The notes under the pieces: model-generated | The model's input: only the letters and a program-made list of their open reading frames with translations | What the model was told of the DNA's origin: nothing | Database searches by the model: none | Translations under genes and position numbers: made by a program | Source of the DNA: Flavobacteriales bacterium | GTDB taxonomy: Bacteria > Bacteroidota > Bacteroidia > Flavobacteriales_F > PHOS-HE28 | DNA length: 64,000 nucleotides | Reading direction: 5' to 3' | Assembly (NCBI GenBank): GCA_016700415.1 | Contig: CP065018.1 | Location: forward strand, 3,168,001-3,232,000 | Shown here: one piece after another, positions 1 to 8,506 of the stretch | Layout of the letters: the number at the start of each line of letters is the position of its first letter | How positions within the stretch are numbered: the first letter of the stretch is position 1

Positions 1-647
1 GGCGCGGACAGGCCCAAGGCCTGATGGACAAGATGCTCAGCGCGGGCAAGCGGGTGCTTACCGGGGAAAGTCTCTTCATGACCACCTACACCAACCAGAC
101 CACCGGCAGGCGCACGGTCTGGTTCGCCGCCGCCTTCCCCGGCAAGATCCTCGCCCTGGACCTGCGCGAGTTCAACAACCAGCTCATCCTCCAGAAGAAC
201 TCCTTCCTCTGCGCCGCGAAAGGGGTGAACATCGGCGTGGCCTTCAACAAGAAGATCGGCGTGGGGCTCTTCGGTGGTGAAGGCTTCATCATGCAGAAGT
301 TGGAAGGCGACGGCATGGTGTACATCAACGCCGGCGGCATGCTCGTGCAGCGCGACCTGTTGCCGGGGGAAGTGATCAAAGTGGACACCGGCTGCTTGGT
401 GGGCATGACCAAGGAGGTGGAATACGACATCGCTTACGTGGGCGGCATCCGCAACACATTGTTCGGCGGCGAGGGCCTTTTCTTGGCCACGTTGCGGGGT
501 CCGGGGCACATCTGGACGCAGTCCCTTCCCTTCAGCAGGCTGGCGGACAACATCATCGCCTCCGCGCCGAAGCTCGGCGGAAAGCGGAAGGGCGAAGGAA
601 GCATCCTGGGCGGCTTAGGTGACCTGTTGGACGGTGATAACCGATAG
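1..647 (+). CDS. AIM24 / TIGR00266 family protein, N-terminus outside window
   Basis: The frame is open from the first complete codon (position 3) to a TAG at 647, so the gene begins upstream and the ATG at 24 is internal. The visible 215 or so residues are rich in short beta strands and glycine turns (GKRVLTGESLFMT, GLFGGEGFIMQKLEG, NTLFGGEGLFLATLRG). This is the repeated pattern of the AIM24/TIGR00266 family, a cytosolic beta-sandwich or beta-helix fold of unknown biochemical role. The C-terminus is a basic, glycine-rich tail. Family members are usually 220-260 residues, so only a short N-terminal piece is missing. No partner gene is visible. Confidence 0.85.
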   Translation, partial: RGQAQGLMDKMLSAGKRVLTGESLFMTTYTNQTTGRRTVWFAAAFPGKILALDLREFNNQLILQKNSFLCAAKGVNIGVAFNKKIGVGLFGGEGFIMQKLEGDGMVYINAGGMLVQRDLLPGEVIKVDTGCLVGMTKEVEYDIAYVGGIRNTLFGGEGLFLATLRGPGHIWTQSLPFSRLADNIIASAPKLGGKRKGEGSILGGLGDLLDGDNR

Positions 648-658
648 GGGCGGTCGGT

Positions 659-746
659 CTCCCCTCCTTTTTTGGAAGGAGGGGATCGGGGGTGGTCCGC
701 TCACTGAATGCACCACCCCTGCCCCTCCTTGAAGGAAGGAGGGGAG
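659..746. repeat. nested inverted repeat of the CCCCTCC...GGAGGGG type
   Basis: CTCCCCTCCTT at the left end is the exact inverse of AAGGAGGGGAG at the right end. Each end also folds on itself: CCCCTCC with GGAGGGG within 661-684, and again within 722-744. It lies 12 bp after the AIM24 stop and could act as a bidirectional terminator. Pyrimidine/purine palindromes of this kind are scattered through many Bacteroidota intergenic regions, so a dispersed repeat is equally possible. Confidence 0.6.
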
Positions 747-826
747 AACTTCAACCCTCTTTCAAAACATCATGACCGGAAGAGGCGATAGCCCTGGGAC
801 TCGATTTCCACTTTACTACAGGCTGG

Positions 827-1177
827 TTACCGGCGTTCTTCCCCGCCGTCCAGCTTCAGCAGTGCGCTTTGCACGGCCCACATCACCACGCTGAAGGCGA
901 GCGCCCACCAGAATCCGTTCACAGTAAAGCCCGGAACGATGCGTGCGGCAAGCATCACCATGGCGGCATTGATCACCAGTACAAAAAGGCCCAAGGTCAC
1001 CACCGTCACCGGCAGTGTGAGCAGCACGATGATCGGGCGTACCACGGCGTTCAGCACGCCCAGCACCACGGCCACGAGCAGGCTTGTCTTCAGGTCCACG
1101 GGATGCACGCCGGAAAGCAACAGGTCCGCTATCAGCACGGCGATGGTGGAGAGCAGGATGCGAATGATCAGCTTCAT
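827..1177 (-). CDS. phage holin family protein (superfamily IV-like), small membrane protein
   Basis: A 116-residue protein made almost entirely of four hydrophobic helices (about residues 3-22, 31-50, 52-74 and 85-108). Between helices 2 and 3 is the VLNAVVRPIIVLLTLPVTVV segment typical of the bacterial phage-holin-like IV family (COG1950). Despite the family name these are widespread chromosomal inner-membrane proteins of unknown function, and nothing phage-like is nearby. The short C-terminal tail is charged and probably cytoplasmic. The gene stands alone on the minus strand, 118 bp upstream (in transcription order downstream) of the S4-domain gene's 3' end. Confidence 0.8.
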   Translation of the reverse strand: MKLIIRILLSTIAVLIADLLLSGVHPVDLKTSLLVAVVLGVLNAVVRPIIVLLTLPVTVVTLGLFVLVINAAMVMLAARIVPGFTVNGFWWALAFSVVMWAVQSALLKLDGGEERR

Positions 1178-1216
1178 GGGCAGGGGGGTGGCGTCGAAAT
1201 TACACAGGATGCAAGG

Positions 1217-1295
1217 GTAGTCGGGAGTCTGTTAGTCGGGAGTCGGGAGTCTGGGCGTCGCCAATCACCGATCACTGATCACCAGCCACCGATCA
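1217..1295. repeat. word-like intergenic repeats
   Basis: The first part holds three copies of AGTCGGGAGT(C)T in imperfect tandem. The second part holds ATCACCGATCACTGATCACC followed by another CACCGATCACT. The stretch runs into the stop codon of the S4-domain gene. It has no coding potential and looks like locally duplicated sequence. A similar style recurs at 38285-38600 and 42143-42188. Confidence 0.5.
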
Positions 1296-1664
1296 CTATT
1301 CACCACCTCCGTAGCGTTCCATGTCCCGTCGATCCCGTTTGGTGGGTCGACCTGTGCCCGGGTCACGGCTGGCGACACGCACCTTCCGTGCGATCTCCTG
1401 TTTCTCCAGGTCCTCCCACGGTGTTTTGTCTTCGATCAGTTCAGGGAGCAGCTTCGCCCCGACCCGTGAGGTGGGGATGGCCTTCACGTGCAACACGCGC
1501 CAGATCGGTACTTGCCGCACGGAGACCACATCGTTCTCCTTCACCTCTGCGCTGGCTTTGGCCTCCTTGTCGTTGAGCCGGACATGGCCGCGCTTGCATT
1601 CCTCGGCCGCCAAGCTGCGCGTCTTGCACAGGCGCACGCACCAGAGGAATTTATCGATGCGCAT
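1296..1664 (-). CDS. RNA-binding S4 domain protein, Hsp15-like
   Basis: A 122-residue protein opening with MRIDKFLWCVRLCKTRS, the classic first helix of the S4 RNA-binding fold, then CKRGHVRLND and the basic strand around residue 30-55. The C-terminal half is a basic tail (GRPTKRDRRDMERY). Length and layout match the Hsp15/HslR group, which binds 50S subunits carrying stalled peptidyl-tRNA and helps recycle them. The function is inferred from the family. The start is the only ATG consistent with the S4 helix. Confidence 0.88.
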   Translation of the reverse strand: MRIDKFLWCVRLCKTRSLAAEECKRGHVRLNDKEAKASAEVKENDVVSVRQVPIWRVLHVKAIPTSRVGAKLLPELIEDKTPWEDLEKQEIARKVRVASRDPGTGRPTKRDRRDMERYGGGE

Positions 1665-1797
1665 TTGGGGCGGTTGTCAGTTGTTCGTTGTCAGGGCCGG
1701 TGTCAAATCCTGAGCGCCCTCACTGTTCCGAAGGTACATGCAGCACCGGTTAGGAGGCGTGTTCACAGGCTACCGTCGTCGGACGCCTGACAACTAA

Positions 1798-1833
1798 CGA
1801 AGCGGGGTCCGATAACCATCGGACCCCGCTTCG
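1798..1833 (-). terminator. hairpin terminator after tRNA-Arg
   Basis: A perfect 16-bp stem (CGAAGCGGGGTCCGAT paired with ATCGGACCCCGCTTCG) around a four-base loop lies 5 bp past the 3' end of tRNA-Arg on the minus strand. There is no long U tract. The stem is strong and the position fits a tRNA terminator; its bases also echo the tRNA acceptor region. Confidence 0.65.
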
Positions 1834-1838
1834 TTCAG

Positions 1839-1912
1839 TGACCCCGGGAGGATTCGAACCTCCAACCAACAGAACCGGAATCTGTCATTCTATCCAATTG
1901 AACTACGGGGCC
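1839..1912 (-). tRNA. tRNA-Arg (anticodon CCG)
   Basis: Read on the minus strand, the acceptor stem GGCCCCG pairs with CGGGGTC and is followed by discriminator A. The D arm GTTC/GAAT is present. The anticodon stem ACAGA/TCTGT encloses TTCCGGT, giving CCG. The T arm is GGAGG-TTCGAAT-CCTCC. Total length is 74 nt, with no encoded CCA. A -7-like TACCTTCG lies at 1946-1953 and a small hairpin (GCTCCAA/TTGGAGC, 1921-1940) lies just upstream. Confidence 0.97.
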
Positions 1913-2197
1913 GGATATTCGCTCCAATTCCTTTTGGAGCGGGCGCGAAGGTAAGGGTGCCTCGAAGAACCTCGAACCGCGGGCACAAGCGCTTATCGTT
2001 CGTGTCGGCCAACCAGCCTGCGGCAGGCGGGGGCGCGACGAAAGGAGGTTACCCGTAGGTAACTGACTGAGGAGGCAACTGGCACATCCCGGCCTGACGG
2101 GAGCAGGAGGACCGAACGAGAACGCTTGCCCGAAGGGTCGGTCCGCCATGCTGCGGACCGATGACGCGGGAGTGAGGTTCATCGCGACACCTTGGTG
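1913..2197. other. intergenic region upstream of tRNA-Arg, no gene seen
   Basis: It contains the GCTCCAA/TTGGAGC hairpin at 1921-1940 and a probable minus-strand promoter element TACCTTCG at 1946-1953 for tRNA-Arg. I see nothing else with structure or coding character. The open frames across it run through the tRNA and are not credible. Confidence 0.5.
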
Positions 2198-3106
2198 TTA
2201 TCGGACTTCCATTAGATGGGTGCGCATCAGGGCGTTCACATCCTTCACTTGCTCCGATGAACCCCACAAGGAGTTCAATTTCTGCTCGGTCATGCCCAAC
2301 GTGTCCGGGGCGGAAGCCCGAAGTGCCTCGCGGGCGGCGGGGGTAGGGAAGAGGCTGTCCAAGGACATGTCCGGCCGAAGGCTTTCCGCGCGCAACGTAT
2401 CGCCTTGGCCTGTGGCCACTGCGGCCAGCCACATGGCGGTGCGACCAAAGGTGCCTTCCATCCGGTCAGCGGGACCCATAAGCTTGTATGCCGGACCGGG
2501 AGCGCCATTGGGCAGATGGCTCCTAAGGCCACCTTTCTCCCAAGTGAAGTAGAACGTGGCGTGCCGCTTGGGAATTTCAAGGACCAGGTCCCGGTCGGCA
2601 TCCAGCCCCCAGGTCCCGTCATCCTCGATCATTGGGGAGTCCGGAGCCGTTGTCGTCAACACCGCATCGCCGCCATGGAGGAGCATCACCTGTGTTGTGA
2701 TGATCCCCATGCCACCGCCATTGAGCGAGACGTACTTCCCCTCCATCTGCTCGTTGGGTACCGGCGGGCAGTTCACCTCGCTGTCCATGTGCATGTAGCT
2801 CATGGCCTGCAGAACACTGTCCTTGGCAGCGACGGGCAAGGTCATGCGACCGCTCAACCAGGTCTTGACCCATTGGCCGGTGGCAGTATTGAGATAGGTA
2901 TAGCGATGGGCGATGCTGTCCAAGCCCGGTCCGGTCAGCCGGACAGGAGTGGTGCTGCCGCACGGTGTAAATGCGGTATCGCCCGGTAGGATCCGGACCT
3001 CGCCCTCCCAATAGGTGTCGGCACCGGTTTTTTCGGTCGTGCCGACTTCACCGCAACCATAGGCCAAGGCCAAGATGCAGAGCAAGGAAACAGGGGCTGT
3101 TCGCAT
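2198..3106 (-). CDS. NlpE-like outer-membrane lipoprotein
   Basis: The start at 3106 is chosen because MRTAPVSLLCILALAYGCG is a clear lipoprotein signal with cysteine at residue 18; the longer frame upstream is translated repeat sequence. The mature part has an N-terminal beta segment with a Cys-containing loop (GDTAFTPCGS, residues about 39-48). A second segment, VLTTTAPDSPMIEDDGTWGL, matches the NlpE pattern in which an oxidised-substrate beta barrel senses envelope or copper stress. The full 302 residues exceed simple NlpE. The C-terminal 90 residues (GRTAMWLAAVATGQGD...) match nothing I recognise. The family assignment is moderate and the function is inferred. Confidence 0.6.
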   Translation of the reverse strand: MRTAPVSLLCILALAYGCGEVGTTEKTGADTYWEGEVRILPGDTAFTPCGSTTPVRLTGPGLDSIAHRYTYLNTATGQWVKTWLSGRMTLPVAAKDSVLQAMSYMHMDSEVNCPPVPNEQMEGKYVSLNGGGMGIITTQVMLLHGGDAVLTTTAPDSPMIEDDGTWGLDADRDLVLEIPKRHATFYFTWEKGGLRSHLPNGAPGPAYKLMGPADRMEGTFGRTAMWLAAVATGQGDTLRAESLRPDMSLDSLFPTPAAREALRASAPDTLGMTEQKLNSLWGSSEQVKDVNALMRTHLMEVR

Positions 3107-3207
3107 GGCGGCGAAAGTAATCCGGGCAGGAACGCTGTTCATCTGAACGATTGGATGATCGGTCCACTGCACCCGCCGTACGGCGGGCGCGGTTAATCTC
3201 GGTATTT

Positions 3208-3334
3208 GAACCACGGATCCACACGGATAAACACGGATGGTGGATCTCCCCGGGATGGCAGGTAATGTTCCTTGATCGCAATTATCCGTGTCGATCCGTG
3301 TGGATCCGTGGTTCCCTTCCATCCGTGGTTCCCT
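3208..3334. repeat. inverted-repeat element of the GxxExxY type, no gene inside
   Basis: The left arm GAACCACGGATCCACACGGA, continuing with TAAACACGGAT, is matched in inverse by ATCCGTGTCGATCCGTG ... GATCCGTGGTTC on the right, with only about 40 bp between the arms. A second partial right arm (CCATCCGTGGTTCCC) follows. The same arm sequence brackets the GxxExxY gene at 39.7-40.2 kb, so this looks like a short, empty copy of that element. Confidence 0.75.
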
Positions 3335-3346
3335 TCCATCCAACAC

Positions 3347-5092
3347 TCACTTGGGTGCCAGCATCGCTTCGCGGATGTACTTCACCGGTGCGGTCCCATG
3401 GCTGAGGAACGCCTCATGGAAGGCCTTCAGGCTGTATGCTTCGCCCATCTTCTGCCGGTAGGCTTCGCGAAGCGCGAGGATCTCCGTGGAACCGGTGAAA
3501 TAGGAGCAGAGCTGCACCTGAGAGAGCGTGGCCCTGCGGTATTTTTCCCGCACCTGCGCTTCCTCTTGGAACGCTTGGTCCACGAGCAGGTCGCGGATGT
3601 CCTTTTCGGTCCAGCCTAGGCGGTGAATGCCATAGTCCACCAGCACGTTGGTGCATTCGCGGAGGTTCCACTTGTAGTACATCAGCCACATTTCCGGCGC
3701 ATCATTGTCCCAGCCGTTCTCCATCATCATGCGCTCGCTGTACACCGCCCAACCTTCCACCATGGCACCGTTCGCGAACACGGCCTTCACCATGTCCGGT
3801 GCTTCACGCTGGGTGTAGATCCCTTGCATGCAATGGCCGGGCACAGCTTCGTGAATGGTGAGCAGTTGCAACATCCACTGGTTGTATTCCCGCAGTGCGC
3901 TTTCCACCTCGGCAGGTGGCTTTTCGGTGAGGTCTGCCACGTTGTAGTACGCGGAGGAAGCTTTTTGGTAGGGCAGGGGGAAGTCTGCGGAAGCGATGGT
4001 GACACCGCTGGCGAAGGGCGGCATCAGGCGCACATTCACGGAGGCGGTGGTATCGAAGTTGAAGAGGTCCTTGGCGAGGATGAAGCGGTCGATGCGTTGC
4101 ATCTGGGCATTGATCGTGTCGAAGAGTTGCGCGGGCTGCACGTGCTGGAGCGAGAGGCGGTCGATCATCGTCTTGATCAGGATCAGGCTGTCGGTCGGCT
4201 CCGGGGCGTTGGCGAGGTACTTCGGCCAGAGTTCCTTGGCAAGCCGGTACATCTCCCGGTGGCACTTGTCCTTTTGCGCATTGGCCAATTGGAAGATCTC
4301 GTCCGGCCCCATGTCCGAGACGATCTCATACTTGAACTTCCGATCGTACAAGGCCCTATCGAGCCGGAAGGCGCGGAACGTGTTACTGCTGTCCGCGAGG
4401 ATGGCGGTCAACCCGTTGATGTAGCCGTTGATGGCGGCCTTCGCATCATCGATCCGCTGGTTGAGCGTTTGCCGATCGGCATCCGACAATGTCGACTTCG
4501 CGATCGAGTCCGCCATGTCCTGCCCGAAGACCGACAGTGCGCCCTTGTTCTGGCCGATGGCCAATTGGATGTGCTCCTTGGTGGGGTTCTTCAGCCCATG
4601 CAGGGCTGCGGCGTAGTAGTCCCCGGCGTGGGCGAGGTGCGCGGAGAGGTCGTGCAGTCGGGCATCGAGCGGTGCGTATCCCTGAGTGAGGATGGCGTAG
4701 GCGTCGCCGCCGATGTTGTAGCGGGAAGCATCCCAGCGTTGGTCCTGCAGGGTGTCGATCTGCCAGATGCTGCGCCGCAGTTCATTCTCGATCATGCGGT
4801 AGCTGATGCGCTCGTCCAGCGGCAGTTGCTCGCCACCGATGGCGTGGAGTGAATCGAGCCAACGGTCCGCGAAGGCGACGCTGCCCGTGTAGTATGCGCT
4901 GTCCGGGACGGGGAGTTCACCGTAGTACTTCCCATAGCCCACGGCGATCGCAGCGGACGGGTACTGCTTCCAGTAGGCATCTAAGAACCGCGTCTTGAAG
5001 CCGTCAAAGTCCACCGGTGCCGCTTGTTCCGGATCATCGGCCGAGGTGCATGCGGCAAGGAGCATGATGACGGGGAGGAGGAATGATCTCAT
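3347..5092 (-). CDS. DUF885 family lipoprotein, putative metallopeptidase
   Basis: The start at 5092 gives a lipoprotein signal (MRSFLLPVIMLLAACTS, lipidated Cys about residue 15); the 72 codons upstream lack family character. The 581-residue length is normal for DUF885. The helical domain carries the family's zinc signature HEAVPGHCMQ, then EGWAVYSERMMMEN with the downstream glutamate, a gluzincin-like arrangement. DUF885 proteins are related to M2/M32-type carboxypeptidases, so an envelope-anchored peptidase is expected; the substrate is unknown. It stands alone, transcribed away from typA, and shares that gene's divergent promoter region. Confidence 0.85.
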   Translation of the reverse strand: MRSFLLPVIMLLAACTSADDPEQAAPVDFDGFKTRFLDAYWKQYPSAAIAVGYGKYYGELPVPDSAYYTGSVAFADRWLDSLHAIGGEQLPLDERISYRMIENELRRSIWQIDTLQDQRWDASRYNIGGDAYAILTQGYAPLDARLHDLSAHLAHAGDYYAAALHGLKNPTKEHIQLAIGQNKGALSVFGQDMADSIAKSTLSDADRQTLNQRIDDAKAAINGYINGLTAILADSSNTFRAFRLDRALYDRKFKYEIVSDMGPDEIFQLANAQKDKCHREMYRLAKELWPKYLANAPEPTDSLILIKTMIDRLSLQHVQPAQLFDTINAQMQRIDRFILAKDLFNFDTTASVNVRLMPPFASGVTIASADFPLPYQKASSAYYNVADLTEKPPAEVESALREYNQWMLQLLTIHEAVPGHCMQGIYTQREAPDMVKAVFANGAMVEGWAVYSERMMMENGWDNDAPEMWLMYYKWNLRECTNVLVDYGIHRLGWTEKDIRDLLVDQAFQEEAQVREKYRRATLSQVQLCSYFTGSTEILALREAYRQKMGEAYSLKAFHEAFLSHGTAPVKYIREAMLAPK

Positions 5093-5247
5093 GCGGATGG
5101 ACGTTCTTGGGCCGGTGCGGTCATTTGGGTCGCCGAAAGTAGGCTTCGGCATGCAGGACCGCCCTGTAGAGGCAGGTGCTAAGGCGTTGGGGTCATCGGA
5201 CCTCGGCACAGTATGTTCCCGTTCTGCTGAAGTCCCTTGAAAACCAC

Positions 5248-5255
5248 TACCTTTG
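5248..5255 (+). promoter_or_regulatory. -7 promoter element for typA
   Basis: TACCTTTG is an exact fit to the Bacteroidota -7 consensus TAnnTTTG, 84 bp before the typA start. No good TTG lies at the ideal 19-bp distance. Transcription from here gives a leader of about 77 nt that carries two hairpins. Confidence 0.55.
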
Positions 5256-5287
5256 CGCGCTTTTTCAACGCCCCTGACCAACGTTTC

Positions 5288-5330
5288 CGCCGAGCTTCGG
5301 CGCCCCAAACACCTTCGCCGGGCTACGGCG
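5288..5330 (+). repeat. two small hairpins in the typA leader
   Basis: CGCCGA-GCT-TCGGCG (5288-5302) and CGCCG-GGCTA-CGGCG (5316-5330) lie head to tail, the second ending 8 bp before the typA ATG. They may affect translation start or may be a degenerate direct repeat (GCTTCGGCG / GCTACGGCG). Confidence 0.45.
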
Positions 5331-5338
5331 CTTCAAGT

Positions 5339-7156
5339 ATGAAGGACCTCCGCAACATCGCCATCATCGCACACGTCGACCACGGCAAGACCACATTGGT
5401 GGACAAGATCCTGCACCAGTGCCAGCTCTTCCGATCGAACGAGGAGGTGAAGGACCTGCTGCTGGACAACAACGACCTGGAGCGCGAACGCGGCATCACC
5501 ATTCTCAGCAAGAACGTGAGCGTCCACTACAAGGACGTGAAGATCAACATCATCGACACCCCCGGCCACAGTGATTTCGGCGGTGAGGTGGAGCGCGTGC
5601 TCAACATGGCGGACGGCGTGATCCTGCTGGTGGACGCCTTCGAAGGGCCGATGCCGCAGACGCGCTTCGTGCTGGGCAAGGCCATCGAGCTGGGCCTGAA
5701 GCCCGTGGTGGTGGTCAACAAGGTGGACAAGCCCAACTGTACCCCGGATGAGGTACACGAGGCCGTCTTCGATCTGATGTTCGCGCTGGATGCCACGGAG
5801 GACCAGCTCAATTTCCCCACGGTGTACGGCAGCAGCAAGAACGGTTGGATGGGTCCGGACTGGAAGACCCCGACCGAGGACGTGAGCTACTTGCTGGACG
5901 TGATCCTGGAACACGTGCCCGCGCCGAAGCAGGTGCCCGGTACGTTGCAGATGCGCATCACCTCGCTGGACTACAGCACGTTCCAAGGCCGTATCGCCGT
6001 GGGCCGCGTGTCCCGGGGCACCATCAAGGCCGGTCAGCAGATCAGCTTGGTGAAGAATGAGGGCGGCACCACCAAAGGCCAGATCAAGGAACTTATGATC
6101 TTCGAAGGCCTTGGCAAGGAGAAGATCAAGACGGAAGTGGGCTGCGGCGAGATCGTGGCGCTGATGGGCCTGGAGAACTTCGACATCGGCGACACCGTGG
6201 CCGACGCCGAGAACCCCGAGGGTTTGGCCAAGTTCAAGGTGGATGAACCGACGATGAGCATGCTGTTCACCATCAACAACTCGCCCTTCTTCGGCAAGGA
6301 AGGCCAGTTCGTCACCAGCCGCCACGTGCGCGACCGCCTCTTCAAAGAGATCGAGAAGAACCTCGCCATGCGCCTGCAGGAGACCGAAAGCCCTGACCGG
6401 TTGCTGGTGTTCGGCCGCGGCATCCTGCACCTGAGCATCCTGGTGGAGACCATGCGCCGCGAAGGCTACGAGTTCCAACTGGGCCAGCCGCAGGTGTTGT
6501 ACAAGGAGATCGAAGGACAGCGGCACGAACCGATGGAACTGCTTACCGTGCAGGTGCCGGAGCAGTTCAGCAGCCGCGTGATCGACAACGTGACGCGCCG
6601 CAAGGGCGACATCCTCAACATCGAGCAGAAGAGCGACCGCACCGTGCTGGAGTTCTCCATCCCTGCGCGCGGCATCATCGGCCTGCGCAACGCGTTGCTC
6701 ACCGCCACCGAGGGCGAGGCCATCATCGCACACCGCTTCAAGGGCTACGAGCCGTACAAAGGCACCATCCAAACACCGCGTCCCGGCTGCATCGTCAGTG
6801 GCGAGAACGGCGCCGTGGTGGCCTACGCGCTGGACAAGCTGCAGGACCGCGGCAAGTTCTTCGTGGACCCCGGCGAGGAGATCTACATCGGCCAGGTGAT
6901 CGGCGAAAGCCCGAAGCCCGGCGAGGAATTGGTGGTGAACGTGGTGCGCACCAAGAAGCTCACCAACATGCGCGCCAGTGGCACCGACGAGAAGCTGAAC
7001 ATCGCGCCCGCCGTGAAGTTCAGTCTCGAAGAGTGCATGGAATACATCGCCGACGACGAGTACCTGGAGGTGACGCCCAAGAGCCTGCGCATGCGCAAGA
7101 TCCACCTGAGCGAGGTGGACCGCAAGCGCAACGCGAAGAAGCTGCAGGACGCTTAG
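5339..7156 (+). CDS. typA: ribosome-binding translational GTPase TypA/BipA
   Basis: 605 residues, the usual TypA length. The start at 5339 gives MKDLRNIAIIAHVDHGKTTL, the family N-terminus with the G1 loop; the 34 upstream codons are leader hairpins. G2 (RERGITI), G3 (DTPGHSDFGGEV) and G4 (NKVDK) follow within the first 140 residues. After them come EF-Tu domain 2, two EF-G-like alpha/beta domains, and the BipA-specific C-terminal domain with TEGEAIIAHRFKGYEPYKG and RTKKLTNMRASGTDE. TypA binds the 70S ribosome near the A site and supports 50S assembly and growth at low temperature or under stress. It appears monocistronic. Confidence 0.98.
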   Translation: MKDLRNIAIIAHVDHGKTTLVDKILHQCQLFRSNEEVKDLLLDNNDLERERGITILSKNVSVHYKDVKINIIDTPGHSDFGGEVERVLNMADGVILLVDAFEGPMPQTRFVLGKAIELGLKPVVVVNKVDKPNCTPDEVHEAVFDLMFALDATEDQLNFPTVYGSSKNGWMGPDWKTPTEDVSYLLDVILEHVPAPKQVPGTLQMRITSLDYSTFQGRIAVGRVSRGTIKAGQQISLVKNEGGTTKGQIKELMIFEGLGKEKIKTEVGCGEIVALMGLENFDIGDTVADAENPEGLAKFKVDEPTMSMLFTINNSPFFGKEGQFVTSRHVRDRLFKEIEKNLAMRLQETESPDRLLVFGRGILHLSILVETMRREGYEFQLGQPQVLYKEIEGQRHEPMELLTVQVPEQFSSRVIDNVTRRKGDILNIEQKSDRTVLEFSIPARGIIGLRNALLTATEGEAIIAHRFKGYEPYKGTIQTPRPGCIVSGENGAVVAYALDKLQDRGKFFVDPGEEIYIGQVIGESPKPGEELVVNVVRTKKLTNMRASGTDEKLNIAPAVKFSLEECMEYIADDEYLEVTPKSLRMRKIHLSEVDRKRNAKKLQDA

Positions 7157-7212
7157 TCCATTTCTTTTCGCCCGGCATAGAACGCACTGATCTGTGCGTT
7201 GGCCCCCGCGCG

Positions 7213-8244
7213 TTACTCGCGCTGGATAACCAGTGGCAGTTGATACCGGTCGCTTATCCGGACGGTGTAATAACCCGGTGCTATACCGCTCAGGTCGAGA
7301 CTCATCTGTCGGTCGGTTCCTTGTCGCCTCAGTATCACCCGTCCGCAAGCATCCATCACGTGCAGTGGTACCCGTGTGATCGGGTCGAACATCCGTACCG
7401 TCACCGTGCTTGTTGCCGGGTTGGGGAAGAGGCTGGCCACCTGCGGGTCGGCGATCTCCGGCACTACAGCAGTGCCTTCCGTCAGCCATTGCAAGGCATC
7501 ACGCAGGTGGGTGCGGAACAGCGCATCGGTCACGTAGTCGTCCTGTGCATGCCCCAAGGCGGTGTAGAACACCTTGCTTCCGCTGGGTAACAAGCGGCTC
7601 CAGCTCATGGGGCGTGCCGCATCGTAGCTATTGACCGTGCCGTTGGGCCCGACGGTCTCCTCCACCTGGAGCACCGCGAAATTATCCGGCCCGTAGTAGC
7701 CGCCTTCCCAGTAGTAGTATTCCTCATTCTTCACCCACGGGTCCGGCAGGCTGTTCGTGCTCGGGTGCGTGCCGATGTGCGAGAGGGAGTAGGACGGTGT
7801 GCCGGAAACGTGGTTGGGGTTCTCCTGCACGCTGCCGCCGATCAGTTCCGCGTAGAAGTCCCAGGTGCCGGTGTTGTTGCCGTTGGCCGTGCTGTGGCGG
7901 TAGGTGTCGCTTGCGGCATGGATCCCCAATACGCTGCCGCCAGCGGCGATCCACTGCTCGAAGTTGGCGCGTTGTCCGGCGTCAAGTATCGCGTTCCCGC
8001 TGGTGTTGCTGAAGATGATCACGTCATACTGGTCCAGCACGGCGGGATCGCTGAAGGGATCTCCGGAAGCATCATCATCCACGGTGATGCCGATCTCATT
8101 CGCGATGGAGGAGAACATGGCGTAAGAGGCCGTTCTGGTGTTGTGGTCGAAGCCGGAGGTACGGGTGAAGTGCAACGCCCGATCTTGGGCGGTCATCGCC
8201 AATGGGAGCGTAAGGCCAAGTATGGAATAGAGCATCCGGTGCAT
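7213..8244 (-). CDS. secreted ThuA-like domain protein with T9SS sorting domain
   Basis: The start at 8244 (or the ATG at 8235) gives a Sec signal ending near MTAQDRALHF; the frame further upstream is antisense to other sequence. Residues about 20-245 form a ThuA/trehalose-utilisation type flavodoxin-like fold (GFDHNTRTASYAMF, LDQYDVIIFSNTSGN, GGSVLGIHAASDTYRHS, SKVFYTALGHAQDDYV). The last 80 residues are a type A sorting domain (VASLFPNPATSTVTV ... GIAPGYYTVRISD), so the protein should cross the outer membrane by the T9SS. ThuA-like domains act in sugar or glycosyl metabolism, and the substrate here is unknown. It is convergent with typA. Confidence 0.88.
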   Translation of the reverse strand: MHRMLYSILGLTLPLAMTAQDRALHFTRTSGFDHNTRTASYAMFSSIANEIGITVDDDASGDPFSDPAVLDQYDVIIFSNTSGNAILDAGQRANFEQWIAAGGSVLGIHAASDTYRHSTANGNNTGTWDFYAELIGGSVQENPNHVSGTPSYSLSHIGTHPSTNSLPDPWVKNEEYYYWEGGYYGPDNFAVLQVEETVGPNGTVNSYDAARPMSWSRLLPSGSKVFYTALGHAQDDYVTDALFRTHLRDALQWLTEGTAVVPEIADPQVASLFPNPATSTVTVRMFDPITRVPLHVMDACGRVILRRQGTDRQMSLDLSGIAPGYYTVRISDRYQLPLVIQRE

Positions 8245-8506
8245 GTCCGAAGCTACGGTATTACGAACGGTGCCGCATGTTCGGAAAGGAAGCGGTACGA
8301 AGGTGGCGGTCGCTCGCCCTGGTCTTGCGTGCTCGCCGTTCGACATGCCGACAGAAATGCCGCGATCGCGGCCAAGGATCGGATGATCGGGAAGCAAACT
8401 GGTGCACAGAGGCTCCGATCGCCCGATCCCGGACCATGGATCGAACTTCCGGGAAGGAGGGGTGTACGGCAGCATGACACGACCCTGATAACCAACCCCC
8501 CATACC

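Noticed and set aside
827..1177. Prophage remnant suggested by the holin-family protein
   Set aside because: No other phage gene nearby; this holin-like family is a common chromosomal membrane protein.
1835..2182. Minus-strand ORF covering tRNA-Arg
   Set aside because: It reads through the tRNA gene and its flanks; no coding signature.
5333..7489. 718-codon open frame on the minus strand across typA
   Set aside because: It is antisense to a complete typA and its His/Leu/Val-rich translation is the usual mirror of GC-rich codons; no family motif.
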